Shown here: piece after piece, positions 31,215 through 32,826 of the stretch | Layout: each line of letters starts with the position of its first letter | How positions within the stretch are numbered: position 1 is the first letter of the stretch | DNA from: Pseudomonadota bacterium | Lineage (GTDB): Bacteria; Pseudomonadota; Gammaproteobacteria; Burkholderiales; Burkholderiaceae_C | Assembly (NCBI GenBank): GCA_021847345.1 | Contig: JAJZTW010000048.1 | Location: 1-32,826 of the forward strand | Length of the DNA: 32,826 nt | Reading direction: 5' to 3' | Program-made: the position numbers and the translations under genes | The notes under the pieces: model-generated | The model's input: the letters and a program-made list of their open reading frames with translations, nothing else | Told to the model about the DNA's origin: nothing | Database searches by the model: none

Positions 31215-32345
31215 ATGGACACCACGAACAAGGGCCTGAGCCCGGTGCGACTGCAGATGAAGGCCGGAGCCGGCCAGCCGGAGCCGTCGCCGGCGCTGGA
31301 GCGCCTGTACCAGGGCTTCGAGCAGGAGCTGCTGGTTCCGCTGTGGACCGAGATCGGCGACCTCATGCCGCCGCACCCGCGCAGCAAGGCGCAGGCGCAC
31401 CTGTGGCGCTGGGAGCGCCTGCTGGAGCTGGCCGACCAGGCGGGGCATCTGGTGCCGGTGGGGCGTGGCGGCGAGCGTCGCGCGATCGCGCTGGCCAACC
31501 CGTCGCTGGGCGGCAAGCCCTACGCCACGCCCACGCTGTGGGCGGCCATCCAGTACCTGATGCCCGGCGAGGACGCGCCCGAGCACCGGCACAGCCAGCA
31601 CGCCTTTCGCTTCGTGGTCGAGGGCGAGGGGGTGTGGACGGTGGTCGGAGGGGACCCGGTGCGCATGTCGCGCGGCGATTTCCTGCCCCAGGCCGGGGGC
31701 AACTGGCACGCCCACCACAACGCCGCCACCTGCCCGATGGCCTGGATCGACGGGCTGGACATTCCGTTTTCCTACTACACCGAATCGCAGTTCTTCGAGT
31801 TCGGGCGCGACAAGCTCGACCCCGCGGAGAAGAGTACCCCCGAGCGCTCGCGCTCCGAGCGCCTGTGGGGCTACCCCGGGCTGCGCCCGGTCGCGCAGCC
31901 CGACGCGCTTCCGGCCACGCCGCTGCTGGCCTACCGCTGGATCGACACCGACCGCGCGCTGGCCGAGCAGCTCGCGCTCGAGGCCGAGGGCCACGCGGTG
32001 ACCGTGAGCCCGGGCCACGCCGCGGTGCGCTTCACCAACCCGACCAACGGGCGCGACGTGCTGCCCACCATGCGCACCGAGATGCATCGCCTGCGCGCCG
32101 GCGCGCGCACGCGCAGCCGGCGCGAGGTCGGCTCGTCGGTGTTCCAGGTGTTCGAGGGGCGCGGCACGGTGCGCGTGGGCGAGCGCAGCTGGGAGGTTGC
32201 GCGCGGCGACCTGTTCGTGGTGCCTTCGTGGCAGCCCTTCTCGGCGCAGGCCGACGCGGACCAGGGCATGGATCTGTTCCGCTTCGGCGACGCACCGATC
32301 TTCGAGGCCCTGCACGCCCACCGTTCGCAGATCGAGCAGGATTGA
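31215..32345 (+). CDS. gentisate 1,2-dioxygenase
   Basis: Fe(II) bicupin enzyme that opens gentisate between C1 and C2 to maleylpyruvate; 376 residues. The iron triad His124, His126 and His165 (APEHRHSQHAFR and GGNWHAHHN) matches His119/121/160 of the E. coli gentisate dioxygenase. The second cupin near the C-terminus (SSVFQVFEGRGTVRVGERSW) has lost the iron residues, as usual. The start at 31215 is preceded by AGGAGA at 7-nt spacing; an ATG at 31191 overlapping the hydrolase stop is possible but less well supported. Confidence 0.92.
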   Translation: MDTTNKGLSPVRLQMKAGAGQPEPSPALERLYQGFEQELLVPLWTEIGDLMPPHPRSKAQAHLWRWERLLELADQAGHLVPVGRGGERRAIALANPSLGGKPYATPTLWAAIQYLMPGEDAPEHRHSQHAFRFVVEGEGVWTVVGGDPVRMSRGDFLPQAGGNWHAHHNAATCPMAWIDGLDIPFSYYTESQFFEFGRDKLDPAEKSTPERSRSERLWGYPGLRPVAQPDALPATPLLAYRWIDTDRALAEQLALEAEGHAVTVSPGHAAVRFTNPTNGRDVLPTMRTEMHRLRAGARTRSRREVGSSVFQVFEGRGTVRVGERSWEVARGDLFVVPSWQPFSAQADADQGMDLFRFGDAPIFEALHAHRSQIEQD

Positions 32346-32356
32346 TGGAGCCGAGC

Positions 32357-32826
32357 ATGAAGCTGTACGGATTCTTCCGCAGCGGCACCTCGCACCGCCT
32401 GCGCATCGCGCTCAACCTCAAGGGTCTGGCCTACGAGACGGTGGCGATCGACCTGCGCAAGGAAGAACATGCGGGCGCGCAATACCGCGTGCTCAACCCG
32501 CAGGGCCTGGTGCCCACGCTGGACACCGGCGATTCGCTGCTGATCCAGTCGCCGGCGATCCTCGAATGGCTGGACGAGCGCTACCCGCAGCCGCCGCTGC
32601 TGCCGGCCGACCCTGAGGGCCGTGCGCGCGTTCGCGCGCTGGCGGCGATCGTCGGCTGCGACATCCATCCGGTGAACAACCGGCGGATCCTGCAGGCGCT
32701 GCGCGCCGATTTCGGCGCCAACGAGGACGCAGTGCGGCGCTGGTGCGAGCGCTGGATCGCCGACGGCTTCGACGCCATCGAGGCGCTGCTCGCGGCCGAC
32801 GGCTCGCGCGGGGAGTTCTGCTTCGG
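32357..32826 (+). CDS. maleylpyruvate isomerase, zeta-class GST, C-terminus beyond window
   Basis: Glutathione-dependent isomerase converting maleylpyruvate to fumarylpyruvate between the dioxygenase and the hydrolase. The 156 codons seen start MKLYGFFRSGTSHRLRIAL, with the active Ser (FFRSGTSHR) of zeta-class GSTs and NagL, then NPQGLVPTLD with cis-proline and QSPAILEWLDERYP. Family length is about 210, so about 55 residues are missing. Eleven nt separate it from the dioxygenase. Maleylacetoacetate isomerase is the close alternative, but the context favours maleylpyruvate. Confidence 0.9.
   Translation, partial: MKLYGFFRSGTSHRLRIALNLKGLAYETVAIDLRKEEHAGAQYRVLNPQGLVPTLDTGDSLLIQSPAILEWLDERYPQPPLLPADPEGRARVRALAAIVGCDIHPVNNRRILQALRADFGANEDAVRRWCERWIADGFDAIEALLAADGSRGEFCF

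Overview
The window is a very GC-rich (roughly 70% by eye) bacterial chromosomal segment, tightly packed, with no phage, IS transposase, CRISPR, tRNA or rRNA. Gene content (YaeQ, DUF2917 beside a LysE exporter, GlcG/HbpS-like protein, DUF481 porin-like protein, gentisate cluster behind a Liv-type ABC importer, Anr/FNR-like boxes) suggests a respiratory, facultatively microaerobic betaproteobacterium, probably Burkholderiales. That placement is inference; nothing here fixes genus or species.

Left part (1-9.8 kb): a cydAB cytochrome bd oxidase operon (minus strand, cydB cut by the window edge), two SAM-dependent methyltransferases (one PmtA-like), an NAD(P)H:FMN/quinone reductase, a GST, glutaryl-CoA dehydrogenase, an EamA exporter, a small exported cytochrome c'-like protein and a DUF481 outer-membrane protein.

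Middle (9.8-20.8 kb): a two-gene periplasmic quinoprotein dehydrogenase/cytochrome c operon with a perfect Anr/FNR box upstream, then yaeQ and arfB convergent. Next comes a minus-strand arsenic cluster in the order arsR-arsC-acr3-arsI-like-ECF sigma-ArsP/YraQ permease-mini-thioredoxin. ArsR/ArsC/Acr3 would handle inorganic arsenic. The ArsI-like dioxygenase plus ArsP-like permease suggests an added methylarsenical branch, with an ECF sigma factor of SigZ type inside the operon. The ArsI-like protein carries an Ala/Pro/Ser/Thr tail with five Cys-Cys pairs. A GlcG-like gene and a MocR-type regulator follow; the MocR gene is divergent from DUF2917-lysE, with a repeat/palindrome operator candidate between them.

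Right part (21-32.8 kb): a 164-bp palindromic repeat-like element abuts the lysE stop codon, then aroG (DAHP synthase). From marR onward lies a 3-hydroxybenzoate/gentisate catabolic region: MarR regulator, a five-gene branched-chain-type ABC importer (livK, H, M, G, F), a hemerythrin-like protein, 3-hydroxybenzoate 6-hydroxylase, fumarylpyruvate hydrolase, gentisate 1,2-dioxygenase and a maleylpyruvate isomerase cut by the right edge. A near-identical palindrome (ATCAGYATACTGAT) sits before both the importer and the hydroxylase operons, so uptake and ring cleavage are probably co-regulated, most simply by the adjacent MarR protein.
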